This document shows positions 13,793-25,306 of a stretch of DNA of 64,000 nucleotides, in pieces. The first letter of the stretch is position 1, and the number at the start of each line of letters is the position of its first letter. The notes under the pieces are model-generated. The model saw only the letters and a program-made list of their open reading frames with translations, made no database searches and was not told where the DNA came from. Source of the DNA: Saxidomus purpurata (Eukaryota > Mollusca > Bivalvia > Venerida > Veneridae); the NCBI GenBank assembly GCA_022818135.1, contig JAFMSR010000002.1, positions 52,781,342-52,845,341 of the forward strand, read 5' to 3'. Position numbers and translations under genes: made by a program.

Positions 13793-14046
13793 TCATACTA
13801 TTCACCCTTTCTTCCTCCTTCCGTCCCTCCCTTCCTTCCTTCCTTACTTCTACCTTCCTTCCTTCCTTCCTTTGACATTTTGGTGCTTTTCCTATGTTTC
13901 TTACCAAGAAAAGCGCATATTTCTGTAAATCTTCCTTGAAACTGTTCTTCATACTGCCTGAGATATTGGCTGGAGAAAGAAAACATTATATTCTGCATTT
14001 TTGAATGGTGGGTCACGTGCAACTCTGGTTCAAGTTTATTCAAAGG

Positions 14047-14240
14047 GGCGGAGGTGTAGAGATTAAGCCTTGTCTGCCGCTCATCCCGGATGTTGCGGGT
14101 TCGAACCCCACTGGGGTAACGACCGTATCTCCTCATATGGCACCAGTACTGGTTTTTCCAGAAAGCGGATTCGAGAGTGATTCGATAAGCTAAAGCTGTC
14201 TTCACAATCGAGCTAAAATGAATTAGTATAAACTAAACTT
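14047..14240 (+). repeat. tRNA-derived SINE, copy 1
   Basis: The head 'gcggaggtgtagagattaag' (box A region) is followed by 'gcgggttcgaacccc' (box B), then the body phrase 'caccagtactggtttttcca' and the tail 'gagctaaaatgaattagtat'. Two further copies (32854 and 33131) share head, body and tail in the same order, which defines a real family. The pol III internal promoter is contained in the head. Confidence 0.85.
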
Positions 14241-14785
14241 TTAAGTTATTAATTTTGATACCGGTTGCTTACAATGCAGACGGGAAACTATTTATAGGTT
14301 TTGTTAAGTTTGGGTAGTATAACCTTAATTATGCATGTAGGTAACATTATTATAATGCAGGTAACATTAGTATGGACCTCTATCCTGAAAAATGTATCGC
14401 TGTATTTCAGTTCAGTTAGCATGAAGTGCAATATATCGTAAGTCAATCGACCGTTAACAAAAAGGTTCCTCGTCACAATTCAATTGTATCTGCATTGATT
14501 TATGTAGAGTAACATTTACTTTTTGCAGTAGGCCTAGTGTTAAGACTGATAATGTGGAGATTTTCTGGATTTAGATCATTTAATATACTGTACTTGGTTG
14601 TGTTTGTAACATCGTTTTACCTGTTTTTGAGGATTAACAAATTGTTTACCAAAGGTAGTAAAGGTTTTGTATTACATGTAATTTAAGATAGAAATACATT
14701 CGTCTATTTTATCTCCTTTTTCCGTTACGCACTAATTAACTGTCTTAAGTCAATATTTAATTTTATTCCGGTTTTCTCTCTTTTG

Positions 14786-14890
14786 AGCTCACGTTTGGAC
14801 ACACTGCTCTTTGGTGAGCTTTTCTCCTCGACCGCAGCCCGTAGTTCGTCCGCCGTCCGCCGAACATTGCTTCTGACACTATCTCCACAT
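14786..14890 (+). repeat. 5' end of an AGCTCACC-family element
   Basis: Contains the inverted pair AGCTCAC (14786-14792) / GTGAGCT (14814-14820), followed by 'ttctcctcgaccgcagcc' and a GTCCGCCGTCCGCC stretch. The same hairpin and following GTCCGTCGTC motif open the elements at 31860 and 56559. Confidence 0.55.
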
Positions 14891-14952
14891 CATCACCTAA
14901 ACTTCACAAGAAAAAAATTAAGTCTTCCTGTATAAAACTGGTTTGAAGATAT

Positions 14953-15005
14953 CAAATCCATGCTGAATTCAAATCTATGCTGAATTCAAATCTATGCTGA
15001 ATTCA
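14953..15005. repeat. Three 17-bp tandem copies
   Basis: The unit 'gctgaattcaaatctat' is repeated about three times, the last truncated at 'gctgaattcatg'. Intergenic, no obvious function. Confidence 0.8.
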
Positions 15006-15386
15006 TGTCACCCCGGCAGTCGAAAAACATATTGCTATTGTGTATGATTAAAGCTATATATTGCCATTCTTTACAATGGCATGTTTGGCATTTTTCTATT
15101 GGCTGTGGTTAATCCATGGATGTACTAAATAAGTTTATTTAACATTGTTTTAAAATCGCAATTATCTATCTTACTCAATTTTAATCATGTTGTTTACAAT
15201 ATTTGCTGGTAGTGCTCCCCTCCAAGTCTGTTACATTGCACCAAGGGGCCTGGGGACCACTTGTTTCAAATATACCTGATGCTGGTACAGGAACAAATTC
15301 CAACTTCTACATTGAGAAAATGTTGCTTGATTGTTCTATCATTCGAAATTTAATCTATAAATGTAAGTAGTTTGATAAGGTATTTG

Positions 15387-15478
15387 GAGACGCCGTTTTG
15401 TGTCGCCGTTTGGTGCCGTCATTTGGTGACGCCGTTTGGTGCCCTCGTTTTGTGACGTCGTTTGGTGACGTCGTTTTT
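15387..15478. repeat. Minisatellite of ~13-17-bp 'gtgacgtcgtttg' units
   Basis: Roughly six degenerate copies of 'ggtgacgccgtttg'/'gtgacgtcgtttt' run head to tail. Several carry the palindrome GACGTC. No gene overlaps it. Confidence 0.75.
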
Positions 15479-15989
15479 ACAATAAAATTCGTCAAAGTTC
15501 AAACCCCTTGCTCATTTATGTCAACAAAGGCATTTTAAGGAAACTTTAAAAAAGATATAAATACGACGGGCTACCCTCTTACGTTTGTTGCAGATTTTAC
15601 AAAAGTTGATTTCTTATAGTGTGAGTCATCTTATAATAACTTTACAACTTGAAAACAGATAGATCTATATATATAGTATCATTTTACATAGCAAACATAA
15701 ACTACAAACGTGACAGGTGACTTCAAGCTAAATTCAATCACAAAATTTGAGTTGATTATAAAGCGTGAAAATATTCAATCTGTTTTGTATTGCATATACA
15801 GGATACATGCATTTTCAATTTTGTAAACTGCTTTGATAACATTACTGAAGCGGCGACCTCATCCTGGATACAATTCTTTTGAAAAAAGAAACCTTCCAAA
15901 GATGGAAGATATTAAATAACTTTGCTTACACGTTAAGAGGAAGTCTTAACAAATAAATGAACTCGTTCGTTTGTTATGTACAACTAGTG

Positions 15990-16240
15990 TACTTCAAAAT
16001 CCACTTGGTCGAAATCCCCTTGGTCCAAAAATGGCAGAGTAGTCATAATCCCCTCGTGGAAAAGCATACTGAATAAAAAAAAATTACTAAAATGTTTTAT
16101 TTGTCTCTAGTTTAACTTTACTTAAGCGAATGATTGAAAAAAAATGAAATTATTGAAATTAAAATGTAAAATCCATTAAGGGGATTATGACTACTATACC
16201 ATTTTTGGACCAAGTGGATTATTATGACCAAGGGAATTGT
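15990..16240. mobile_element. Fold-back / MITE-like element
   Basis: The left arm (about 16000-16055) contains 'ccacttggtc', 'cccttggtccaaaaatgg' and 'tagtcataatcccct'. The right arm (about 16175-16235) carries the reverse complements 'aggggattatgacta', 'ccatttttggaccaag' and 'gaccaaggg'. The two arms can form a long imperfect hairpin over an A-rich centre of about 110 bp. Confidence 0.75.
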
Positions 16241-17779
16241 TTCGGAGCGTCTCCCATGTGGCTGCACAAATTTTAATGCATGGCGGCCCAATTGACACAG
16301 TCGCAAAAGACGCGGTCGTATAGAAGCGAATTTAGCGTCGTTTTTTCTTTGTATTCAAACTGAAGATTATGACAAAATATTACACGAGTAGTCAGTCCGA
16401 TCATAAATGAAACACAAATCCAGCGTAAGAGTTCATGGGACAGTTAGTAAACTATACCTGGGTCATACTCTATAACAACAAACATTGTTACAAGTTAAAA
16501 AAAATCAGCCACAATGCGGCTCTTCGTTGTTGCTTACCTACCTTAATTATTTGCCAACAAACCATTACATATAAGTTTAAAGAGAACGGACGTCATTTTT
16601 CTTTGGCCTAGTCTCTATCTTTTACTTTCATTGGGGCGAAGACTCAGGAAGCTATGTGTAGATGTTTACAGTTTAAGGATGTTTTCATAGTCAAAGAATT
16701 TATAGTAAACTGAGGAAAAGCGGCCCAGCATGGCAATCTTTTGAGTAATCTTCATGCTTCTTAATGAACAGAAACCACGGTGATCACGAGCAATTTCTTT
16801 CCTATGTTTAATGCACGGCTTCACATACTTTTCTCATATAGTATGTTACCCTGCAGACATAATGAATTAGCTATACACTAGAAAGTGAAAGAAATCGCAA
16901 ATATGCACATGCAAAGGGCCCCCGGCAGACATTGTTTCAGTTCGTATATATAGAAACATCAAATATGGTGCGCTTTTAAAAGCTTTTATTGTCACATGCG
17001 TTTTACATAAATCTATTCCTTAAATTGTGCGACTATGGTCCACCCCCAACCCGCCCTTTATGACATGTTGCATATACAATGCACAACATTTTGAACAATA
17101 ACAGCTAGCTGGTTTACCATGAATTAACAATAGTATCCACGAGTTTAAATTACTCGTACGTTTGTATAATTAGTTATTTTTAAAATCGCTAAAGTCGGGG
17201 TTCTACTTAACATAATATTTAATGGAGATATCGGGTTGGGGTATGTGCAATTACAGTGATCATATTTGTAATATCGGTTTACATGTTTTCAAGGATTATC
17301 TATCCGTCCGACACTGGCATATCAGATGTCTTTTGTTAATGTTATCATATTTATACGTTGTGCGTATTTTACTTTAAGTTACAGGAGTCAATCAGTCAGT
17401 CAGTATGTCTGGTTTTTGTTTCGTTTACTTTATTTTGTTCTGTATGAATTCATTTTTTCTGTCTGTTGGTTAGTATTTCTTTCATTACTCACTTTTTTTC
17501 TTTCTGTTTCCACCCCCACCCCCGCTCCCCTAGGTAAAATTGAACTCTCGCAGCATCCGGATATTCGTTGCCATCCCTAATATTAAGACCCTTGCCCAGA
17601 ATATCAACAATGTAATTTGCTTCTTATTTTCATACGCAGTCAGAATCAATGGACCCGCCTCCGTACAAGGAAAAAAAGAATTGAGTCGAACTCTCACGGT
17701 TGTTATAGACACGGCAAAAATTTAATTTAAAGTGTATGTGTTATTTGATATAGATTTTTTTTCAAATGTTAGTTTATTC

Positions 17780-18330
17780 TAAAATACACATTCAAAACGC
17801 GGGGATTCGACAGGTGGTCTTCTCGTCTTCGGCGGAGTCTTCTCTTTGTGCCATGGTTCTTGTCAGGGTCTTGTCAGTTTTGTCCGATGGACCATCGTTT
17901 CACGTCCGTTATTTATCAGTTCCTATGCGTTCCTTGTCAGTTATCGTCCGTTGAACATACGTTACATCCGTTGCATGTCCGGTAGTAGTCCGGCCGTGAA
18001 TCTGGTCTACCGGACAAGAACGGATGCGAACCGGACAAGTACAGAATAAGGAACGCACGAGTGACGAACAAAACGCATACCAGCGCATTGCTACCGTACA
18101 TCTAACGGACAACTTTGTCCGGTGGTGTACATTTAAAATTTTGAACATGCTCAAAACTTTCCACCGGATGAAACGAACATCCGCGGCCGGACATCGCCGG
18201 ACAAGGAGCGCAGGCGCCGCATGAGAAACGGAAAGGAAACGCATGCGAACGGACACGAACGGATTGAAAATTGTGTTATACGTTGGACGTCCGTTAACGC
18301 TATACGGTGTAGTGTGACTGAGACATAAGG
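17780..18330. repeat. GTCCG/CGGAC-rich degenerate inverted-repeat element
   Basis: Left of about 18000 the strand is full of GTCCG (for example 'cacgtccgttat', 'atcgtccgttgaac', 'gcatgtccggtag'). Right of it the complement CGGAC dominates ('ctaccggacaag', 'aaccggacaag', 'taacggacaac'). This is the signature of a decayed palindromic DNA element. It ends near 'ggacgtccgttaacgctat' at 18285-18305. The minus-strand frame 17909-18382 is a by-product. Confidence 0.5.
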
Positions 18331-18732
18331 AAATTATGCTTTGTGAACAATAACAAATTATCCACTTGACTTCAGTCGCCATCTTTAAAGACTGAAAACT
18401 TTGCAGACAAAATAGGAATGCATGTTATTTTTCATGATATACTCGTACATTTTAGGTTTAAGACAGTGGGGTATACATTTGTTTATAAATCTTTAATAAA
18501 TCGATGCATATTATTCGATGTTTAGATACTGCCGGTCAGTCAGTAGATCTGCGGTGCCGTGTCAGTTTCTGCTTGTTCAACCAAAATTGGTCTCCTTTAA
18601 CTCTTTTGGGGCCATACCTCATCATCAACCATCAGCAATTTTCAAAATATTTACATGTCACTTTTGTTTGTGGGCCCGATGTGATACTTCAGAAATAATA
18701 AATGCCTCCCTGTATTTTATCAATGAATAAAG

Positions 18733-18827
18733 TATAGTCAGGAATTTGGATGCGTAAAGTCTAGTCATTAAATCACGAGTGCGTAGCACGAGTGATTTAA
18801 TTTTTCGCATCCAAATGACTGACTGTA
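18733..18827. mobile_element. 95-bp palindromic hairpin element, copy A
   Basis: The outer arms 'tatagtcaggaatttggatg' and, inverted, 'catccaaatgactgactgta' pair with few mismatches. The inner arms ATTAAATCAC / GTGATTTAAT pair perfectly around 'GAGTGCGTAGCACGA'. Partial copies with the same order are present at 33084-33131 and 49345-49404. Confidence 0.75.
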
Positions 18828-19878
18828 TTTTTTTCAACGATAAAATTAAGGGAACAATTTATTATTTCGATTCTAACACTTTATTTTCTTTGAACCGAAC
18901 TTTATTAAACGCATACTAAGTACATCATTGTAACCTTAAACCGCGATATACGATTACACGTGTTTGTTTACATACATCACGTCGTTACGTCATTTACGGC
19001 ATATCGTCCTTGGAAAAACGTGGACAATTCTAATATGCCTATGCTATATTTCTATTGTCAATTCGAGTGTTTTAATATGATAAAGCACTCGGGAAAGTAG
19101 GCGGAGTTTCAGACATGGAAGTAGCTTCTTCCGAATTTTCTAATTTAAATCTACTCCCACGCAGAAAATAAAACATTAAAATAGAAATAATATTTGTAGA
19201 TCTATAAATACACCAGTCGAATGAAATAGAATCTAGATCTAGTTGTGATTAAGAACCTAAATATTATTTTTGATTGCGACAGCTAAGCCTTAGAACACCT
19301 TCGCATTGTTTTCCTTTTAAACGCCAAAGAAAAGATTCAGGATTAATATTCATCATGCAGTGTTTTGATTCCGGGAGACAAAACAATGAATGAAACCGTT
19401 TTCGTCATCACATTGACGTCATTACTCCATGTTAAAACTTTGTACAGTTCAATTTAGCGTCGGCATTTAAAATTGATTGTCTGCTTTGTTAGATTCTGAA
19501 TCTGTCGTCTTCTACATAATGTTACAGTCAGGTATTTTATATATTTTATGTATTCGATGATGAGACTAAAATAAGTTTGTATAATATATCTATCTATGCT
19601 ATCTTGAATGGTGGCACGAAATAGGGGAGTGAATTCCAATAGCCACTAATTAGACTTCTATTTATGCCATTTTAAACACATTACCGTCGAACCATAGGAG
19701 CTCGAGGTCGGGATTATGCTTTTCCCGGCTTTGTTTTGTCTTTTTACATTTATTTAAGAACCAGGCTAACAAAATAATAATTAGATCTATGATGTTATTT
19801 TCCCCGGATCATAACTTTCATATTTTACCGCTGAAGTACCCGGTAGACTGAAAAAAGAAAAGGAGTGACATACGCCAT

Positions 19879-20254
19879 GTTATCCAACACAAACTGCTAA
19901 GAGTGACGTCCCTTTTTTTAAAAAAAAAATCATTCTTTTTCTGCAACACTCATGGACCGTGTGCTCAATTTATTCAAATGGTTTGGCAAGATAATACACT
20001 GGTTCTAGTATATGACTGCTTCATTAAAAAAACTTGAAACGTTCCGCCAATTTTTTAAATTACCCCCACACTATATTTACATGTATAGGATCCGGTTCCA
20101 TGTTGCGCGGGTCGTACCGATTATAGCCTCTTTAGAGGATGGTGGACCCAATAAGCACAATTACAAACAAGTTCCATGTTGCGTCACATTGGTAAACGGA
20201 GAACCAGTTTTTGAGGGACGTAACTCTTAGCAGTTTGTGTTGGATAACACAAAT
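19879..20254. mobile_element. 376-bp element with ~37-bp terminal inverted repeats (MITE)
   Basis: The left end 'ttatccaacacaaactgcta' continues into 'agagtgacgtccct'. The right end reads 'agggacgtaactcttagcag' then 'tttgtgttggataa', the reverse complement with about one mismatch. The interior has no transposase. I could not see a convincing target-site duplication. The frame at 20012-20230 runs through it and ends in the right repeat, so it is not a gene. Confidence 0.85.
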
Positions 20255-20544
20255 ATTGGCATAACGGACTTGGTCGTTCTACATAAAACATTTCTTGTTG
20301 GAAAACGCTTTACAACCGGGACTACATGGAAGCATTGAATTGTACATTGTACATTGTAGTTCTAGCGTACGAAAATGTCGTATTGGCGCTCTGACGTATT
20401 TGCGTTGATACGAAAAATAAGGCAATTGTCGTACTGTTGGACGCCAAAAAAGACAAGAGAGAATTTGGCGGGTAGACGTCCCCGCCAAACACGATAAAAA
20501 ATTCAAAATAGTGTACAAATAAAACACTGTCATGTGTTTTTAAT

Positions 20545-20569
20545 ACGGGAAAAACCGGGTTTTTCCCGT
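20545..20569. other. Perfect stem-loop (10-bp arms, 5-nt loop)
   Basis: ACGGGAAAAA at 20545-20554 pairs exactly with TTTTTCCCGT at 20560-20569 around the loop CCGGG. It lies 0.7 kb upstream of the glycosyltransferase exon. An RNA transcribed from the plus strand would end the stem in a U-run, but nothing else suggests a gene here. Confidence 0.6.
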
Positions 20570-21273
20570 CCTTAAGTTACACGTTAATTAAAAATTATTG
20601 ATGAATTAAGTGTAAAATGAATTTACAATAATTTCAATATATATACGTCCAAGTTGAATTTAGGTTCTCCGTTACAGGAGCCATTTTGGATTTCGACTTC
20701 CGGTGGTAATGACTAAAACATTTCCGAAAACAACTCTTCCCCTTGTTTTCATTCTTCAACAACCAGCTAATTACTGGTTGTTAAACTTAACGATTTTTTA
20801 AAACTTTTTAAAAGAAATTAATTATATATAAAAGTATTTTCCCAATTTTGTCAGGAACGCTAAATTGACGCAGCTACCGCGCTGTAAGGGGAGGTAATCG
20901 TTACGTTGCGTTATTCAAAAAGCGTCTACTGACCACGAACTGAAGCGTTGTTTAATGGACGTCATCGTACCATTATACGGAAATTTGTATTGTAAACAGT
21001 ATGATTCGTGTTATTTTTTTTTTAATGTTTCTTTGGTTAGACTGAAGTAATTGTGGTGTATTACTATTATGATAACAGTTACAAATTAATTAATGTATTT
21101 AGTTTTTCCCGTGGATAGGTAGCACCTATGGTTATATTACTTTTAAAAGAATGGCATTTTCAAAAGTGGAATATTCCTCTGATCATTTTCGTCGTACATC
21201 TGAGATGAATTATTAAAAGAAGATGATTTTGTTATAAAATCGACCTAATCAACTGAAATATTTTTAGTTGCAG

Positions 21274-22331
21274 ACACTACAGTGGTTCATGATGTGCACG
21301 GAGCATCAATTCGGATCGAGCCTTTAAAACAAAATGTAACAGCGAAGTCACCAGTTCATTCGCTGTATCCACTGTTTCAGCCTGCAGAGGAAGTAGATTT
21401 TCCGACAGTGGATGCGCATGCGCCGCGTATTCCACACATCATTCATCAAATGTACCAGGATGAACTGATACCCGATATTTACATTGAACATGTCAAGTCT
21501 TTCATAAAAAATAACCCGACTTGGAAATACCGGTTCTGGACGGATAAATCCGGGCGTCAACTGCTAGAAAAATACCATCCGTATCTTCTGCATGTATACG
21601 ATGGTTTTGGGAACAATGTGAAGCGTTCAGATCTGTTGCGATATGCTGTACTGTACGAATTTGGTGGATTCTATGCAGATTTAGACGTGGATAATCTACG
21701 TTCCTTAAACAGGACTACAACAAAATACGCATGCGTTGTGTCAGTGGAACCATTTGAGCATAGTGTTCTTTTAAATAACATGGACTTTCTCATGAATAAC
21801 GCTATAATGAGTTGTCGTGCAAAGCATCCATTTTTTAAACAGCTTTTAGCAAATTTGAAGTACGCTAACCAAGCCGGGTACCCAGTGGGCACCACTGGAC
21901 CGGGATATGTAACTAGAGAGTTTTATAGTTACAATGGATTTCCACATTCACACCCAGGGCAAAAAACCGACGTTTCCAGCAATTCTCCCTTCTTTTATAA
22001 GGGAGAACTTAAAGAGGACGATGACAAAGCCGTGTATGTACCTAATTCACAATATTTTATGGACAAACTAGATCCTGTGCATATTAAAAAAGATGGAAAG
22101 TTTACAAAACTTTGCGATTCCATTGAAAGTTTACCTGACCTACTTAGAAAAAGGGCGTGTACAGAATTTCACAGACGGAATCCAGTTCGTGAAAATAAGA
22201 AATATACATTTACAGTGCACCATTGGTACCATCTCTGGGAGATGAGAAAATCTTCTGTAGGTGAAATGAAGAAAACTAACATTAGTGATATTGCCCCTAA
22301 CTGTATTCTGTATAATGGAGAAACTACCTAA
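21274..22331 (+). CDS. GT32 (OCH1-type) glycosyltransferase, catalytic exon
   Basis: A large 3' exon encoding about 350 residues that match the glycosyltransferase family 32 sugar-binding (DXD) domain: 'IPHIIHQMY' at the domain start, 'NNPTWKYRFWTD', then 'RSDLLRYAVLYEFGGFYADLD' with the acidic YADLDVD motif that binds Mn2+ and nucleotide sugar. The family includes OCH1 mannosyltransferase and alpha-1,4-GlcNAc/galactosyltransferases of the Golgi; donor and acceptor cannot be told here. The exon must be spliced on at the 5' side: the first in-frame ATG lies inside the domain (IHQMYQ), and a tract 'atatttttagttgcag' gives two acceptors 6 nt apart (exon start 21268 or 21274) in the same phase. 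The N-terminal signal-anchor exon is not identified. Stop TAA at 22329-22331, and ATTAAA at 22354 is a possible poly(A) signal. The frame is intact, with no sign of decay. Confidence 0.88.
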
Positions 22332-22468
22332 CTGCAGTTGCGCATGCGCATGTATTAAATTATTCAAAAGAACAGCGCATATATCAAGTTATTTAGAAGA
22401 ACTATATTCAATGATATAAAGAATCATAAAACTTATATGATATTTTCCTTATTATGGAAAACAACGCT

Positions 22469-22562
22469 ACATTACAGGAGCCATCCAGTTTCGCCAATTA
22501 CGTATTACTCTCTGGTACATTACAGGAGCCCCGTCCAGTTTCGCCAATTACGTATTACTCTT
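22469..22562. repeat. ~53-bp tandem duplication
   Basis: The phrase 'acattacaggagcc' followed by 'gtccagtttcgccaattacg' and 'tattactct' occurs twice head to tail. The second copy has a small CCC insertion. It lies just downstream of the glycosyltransferase gene. 'ttacaggagccattttgga' also occurs at 20673, upstream of that gene. Confidence 0.8.
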
Positions 22563-22782
22563 TGACTTGCAGGATCTGGTACCGTTTCGACGTTTTTTTC
22601 CAAAACAAGTAACACTGAACTACTCCGTTATTTAAACACATTACATTTAGTGCGATGCACATCAAAGACCTGTAAAGCTGTTATTATAGATCTTTGGTAG
22701 AATATACAACTTTTTTGGATCGATAAATTTACTTATAAAGGCGCTTTTTAATTGGACAGTGTCAATCAATACCGTTGCGGTT

Positions 22783-22990
22783 TTTTTCGGAGCATATCAG
22801 TGGTCTTGTGATCCAGATATCGCTGGTTCGATCCCCCGCTCCTCCACTAACATAACTAATGGCCTTTCGGATTGGACTTAAAACCGAGGTTCGATGATCG
22901 GTGCGGTACACCGGTCATGGTAAATAACTAGGATGTGTCTCTGGAGCAGAACGCATCCCAGACTTAAACTCTTCTTGAGGCGTTGGTAAT
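22783..22990 (+). repeat. tRNA-like SINE (second family)
   Basis: A box A-like 'tcagtggtcttgtgat' is followed by box B 'gctggttcgatcccccg'. The body 'ggtgcggtacaccggtcatg' and a tail around 'ttcttgaggcgttggtaata' differ from the 14047 family. One copy in this window, so the family boundary is approximate. Confidence 0.55.
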
Positions 22991-23283
22991 ATGGACTATC
23001 CGGTACCAACGATCAAACTCTAAAATGCATACTATGGAACAGTTTTGGTGCAAAAATTACATTGAGCCTTCTAACATCCAATCTTGCATTTTTACGTGTG
23101 TATTTGTCCATCTGATATATCATGTTTCTTTTTTATATGTTCTATGCTTAAAACTGGAGAAATGATTACACCTTTCTGAGAGATGAATTGTTGTATTCTG
23201 CATTATTTCATATATCAGTGTTCTGTATTTGCTATTAAACTGAACTCATATTTAAAGATGAGTGAGTGAACGGTCGAAACTAA

Positions 23284-25155
23284 GATGAACAACCTGACTG
23301 CATTCTTTGGCTGTCATTCATACCCTCATCATAACATTCTATAAATAATACTTGATTGAAATGTATTACTTAATATAGTTACTGCGTTTGTCATACTTGA
23401 AATGTATGATTTTAACGTCTTTTAACATATTAGTCAACTGATATAGCTACGTTATACTGACATAGGCATTATATATTTAAGCAAAACAACGCATGCCAGT
23501 TGGACGAACAATGCATATCATCACGCACTGTTGAAACGTACATTCGCATTATTACACCAGATGGCGCGTTCGATAATCTTCGACAATTTTCGGCACCTAC
23601 GTAATAATCCGTACCTTTAGGAGAATTATGTCTTGGGGAGATATATTGTTTTTGCCATGGTTGTCTGTCTGTCCGTCCGTCTGTCTGTCCGGCAAAATCG
23701 TGTCCATTCCATATCTCCTAAACCCCTCGAAGGATTTTCAATAAACTTGGGTCAGAATTTCACCTCAATTACGCGATGTTCAGAGCCCGTGAACCATCTG
23801 CACCGGCTCAAGGTCAAGGTCACAGTTAGAGATCAAAGGTCATATGACTATATTTAGTGTCCACTCCATATCTCTTGAACCCCTTGTAGGATTTAAAAAT
23901 AACTCAACACAAATGTTCACCATAGTGACACGATGTGCAGAGCGCATGTAACAACCACATCGGTTCAAGGTCAAGGTCACTGTTACTAAAAATAGAAAAA
24001 TGGTTTCTGCTCTGCTCAATTACTCCAGTAGGGAGTGATCGATTGCAATGAAACTTGGTGTGTATGTAGCTTTGCGTGTAAAGGAAGCTTGTGGTTGCAT
24101 CGGGGGTCATGGACAAGGTCACTGTTACTAAAGATAGTTAAAAAAATGCTATTGGCTATTAAAGTGTTTTAAGCAAAAACAAATTTTAAGGCCAAGTTTC
24201 TTAAAAAAAGGGTTTTAAAAAAAGATTTTTTTTTTTTTGGTTTTTAAAGTGTTTAAAAAAAAATTGTTGTAAGGTCAAGGTCACTCAAACTTAAAACAGA
24301 TTGTTTTATTTTTTTTTAAGTGTTTTAAGCAAACATAAAAAATTAAGGTCAATGTCACTGTTACTGAAAATAATTTACTGATGATTTTTGTTTTATTTTA
24401 ATATCCTGTTTTTGACACAAAACATATGTCTCCCCAATGGCAATTTGTCAGTAATCATGCTGAAACAGGATATCAAAATAACACAAAAATCTATTTTTAG
24501 TAACAGTGAACCTGACTTTAATTTTTTTATTTTGGGTTTAAACACTTTAAAAGCAAAACATGTTTTCTTTATATATATATATTTAGTTACAGTGACCTAG
24601 ACCTTAAAGTGGAATTATGCTCATATTTTTCAAAATGTTTACATGCGCTCTGCAAATCGTGTTACTATGGTGAACATTTGTGTTGAGTTATTTTTAAATC
24701 CTACAAGGGGTTCAAGAGATACGGAGTGGACACTAAATATAGTCATATGACCTTTGATCTCTAACTGTGACCTTGACCTTGAGCCGGTACAGATGGTTCA
24801 CGGGCTCTGCACATCGCGTAGTTAAACAGAAAATCTGACCCAAGTTTAATGAAGTTTACGTAGGTGCCGAATATTATCAATGATTATGCAAACGCGCCAT
24901 CTTTTGTAATAACGCGAATGTACGTTTCAACAGTGCGTGATGATATGCATTGTTCGTCCAACTGGTATGCGTTGTTTAGCTTAGATATATTATGCCTATG
25001 TCAGTATAACGTAGCTATATTGGTTTATATTAGCAGTTGGCTAATATGTTAAAAGACGTTAAAATCATACATTTCAAGTATGACAAACGCAGTTTTTAAG
25101 AAATACATTTCGATACAGTATTATTTATAGTCAGGTTGTTCAACTCATCCGAGAG
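23284..25155. repeat. 1.87-kb imperfect long inverted repeat (fold-back)
   Basis: The left arm read forward matches the right arm read in reverse complement over several hundred bases. Outer marks are 'gaacaacctga' (23287) and 'tcaggttgttcaa' (25131), then 'ataaataatac' / 'gtattatttat', 'gtcatacttgaaatgtatga' / 'tcatacatttcaagtatgac' and 'gctacgttatactgacatag' / 'ctatgtcagtataacgtagc'. Further in come the phrases around 'cagttggacgaacaatgcat', 'cacctacgt', and the AGGTCA-bearing segments 23815-23960 / 24600-24790. Arms differ by substitutions and small indels, including about 45 bp present only on the left near 23300-23340, so this is not a simple assembly mirror. The centre (about 24150-24500) is itself partly self-complementary. 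No transposase is encoded. Confidence 0.88.
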
Positions 25156-25178
25156 ACTGTTAGTAATTTTAGTTGGAC

Positions 25179-25253
25179 AGCTTCTGGAACCGAACCCGCT
25201 ACCCCGAGATTACATGTCAAGTGCTCTACCGATTGTGCTAACCGGGCTGACCG
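25179..25253 (-). repeat. tRNA-Thr-like pseudogene or SINE head
   Basis: On the minus strand: 'ggtcagcccggttagcacaa', then 'tcggtagagcac', 'ttgacatgtaatctcgg' and 'gcgggttcggttcc', closing with 'gctgtcc', which pairs 6 of 7 with the 5' GGTCAGC. Box A and box B are recognisable and the anticodon-loop region resembles tRNA-Thr(UGU), but the anticodon stem does not pair and U33 is lost. A functional tRNA is unlikely. Confidence 0.55.
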
Positions 25254-25277
25254 AATTCAGAGGTTTTGGGTATTTGA

Positions 25278-25306
25278 ATAAAACAACAACAACAACAACA
25301 ACAACA
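25278..25306. repeat. (AAC)n microsatellite
   Basis: About nine uninterrupted ACA/AAC triplets adjoin the tRNA-like unit. Confidence 0.9.

Noticed and set aside
13798..14205. 135-codon minus-strand frame with a Lys/Glu/Gly/Arg-rich end
   Set aside because: It crosses a SINE and a CTTC simple repeat; the charged tail is the microsatellite translated.
17530..17725. Possible exon after 'ccccgctcccctag' reading 'LNSRSIRIFVAIPNIKTLAQ', also open on the minus strand
   Set aside because: No partner exon, no recognisable domain, both strands open; more likely a repeat fragment.
17909..18382. 157-codon minus-strand frame
   Set aside because: Lies in the GTCCG/CGGAC inverted-repeat element; residues are a Cys/Arg-rich by-product with no family resemblance.
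21001..21045. Candidate signal-anchor exon 'MIRVIFFLMFLWLD' for the GT32 gene
   Set aside because: Hydrophobic and well placed, but the available donor (gttaga) joins to the 21274 acceptor in a phase that makes an immediate stop.
25179..25253. Functional tRNA-Thr on the minus strand
   Set aside because: Acceptor stem pairs 6 of 7 and boxes A/B are visible, but the anticodon stem fails and U33 is lost; kept only as a tRNA-like repeat.
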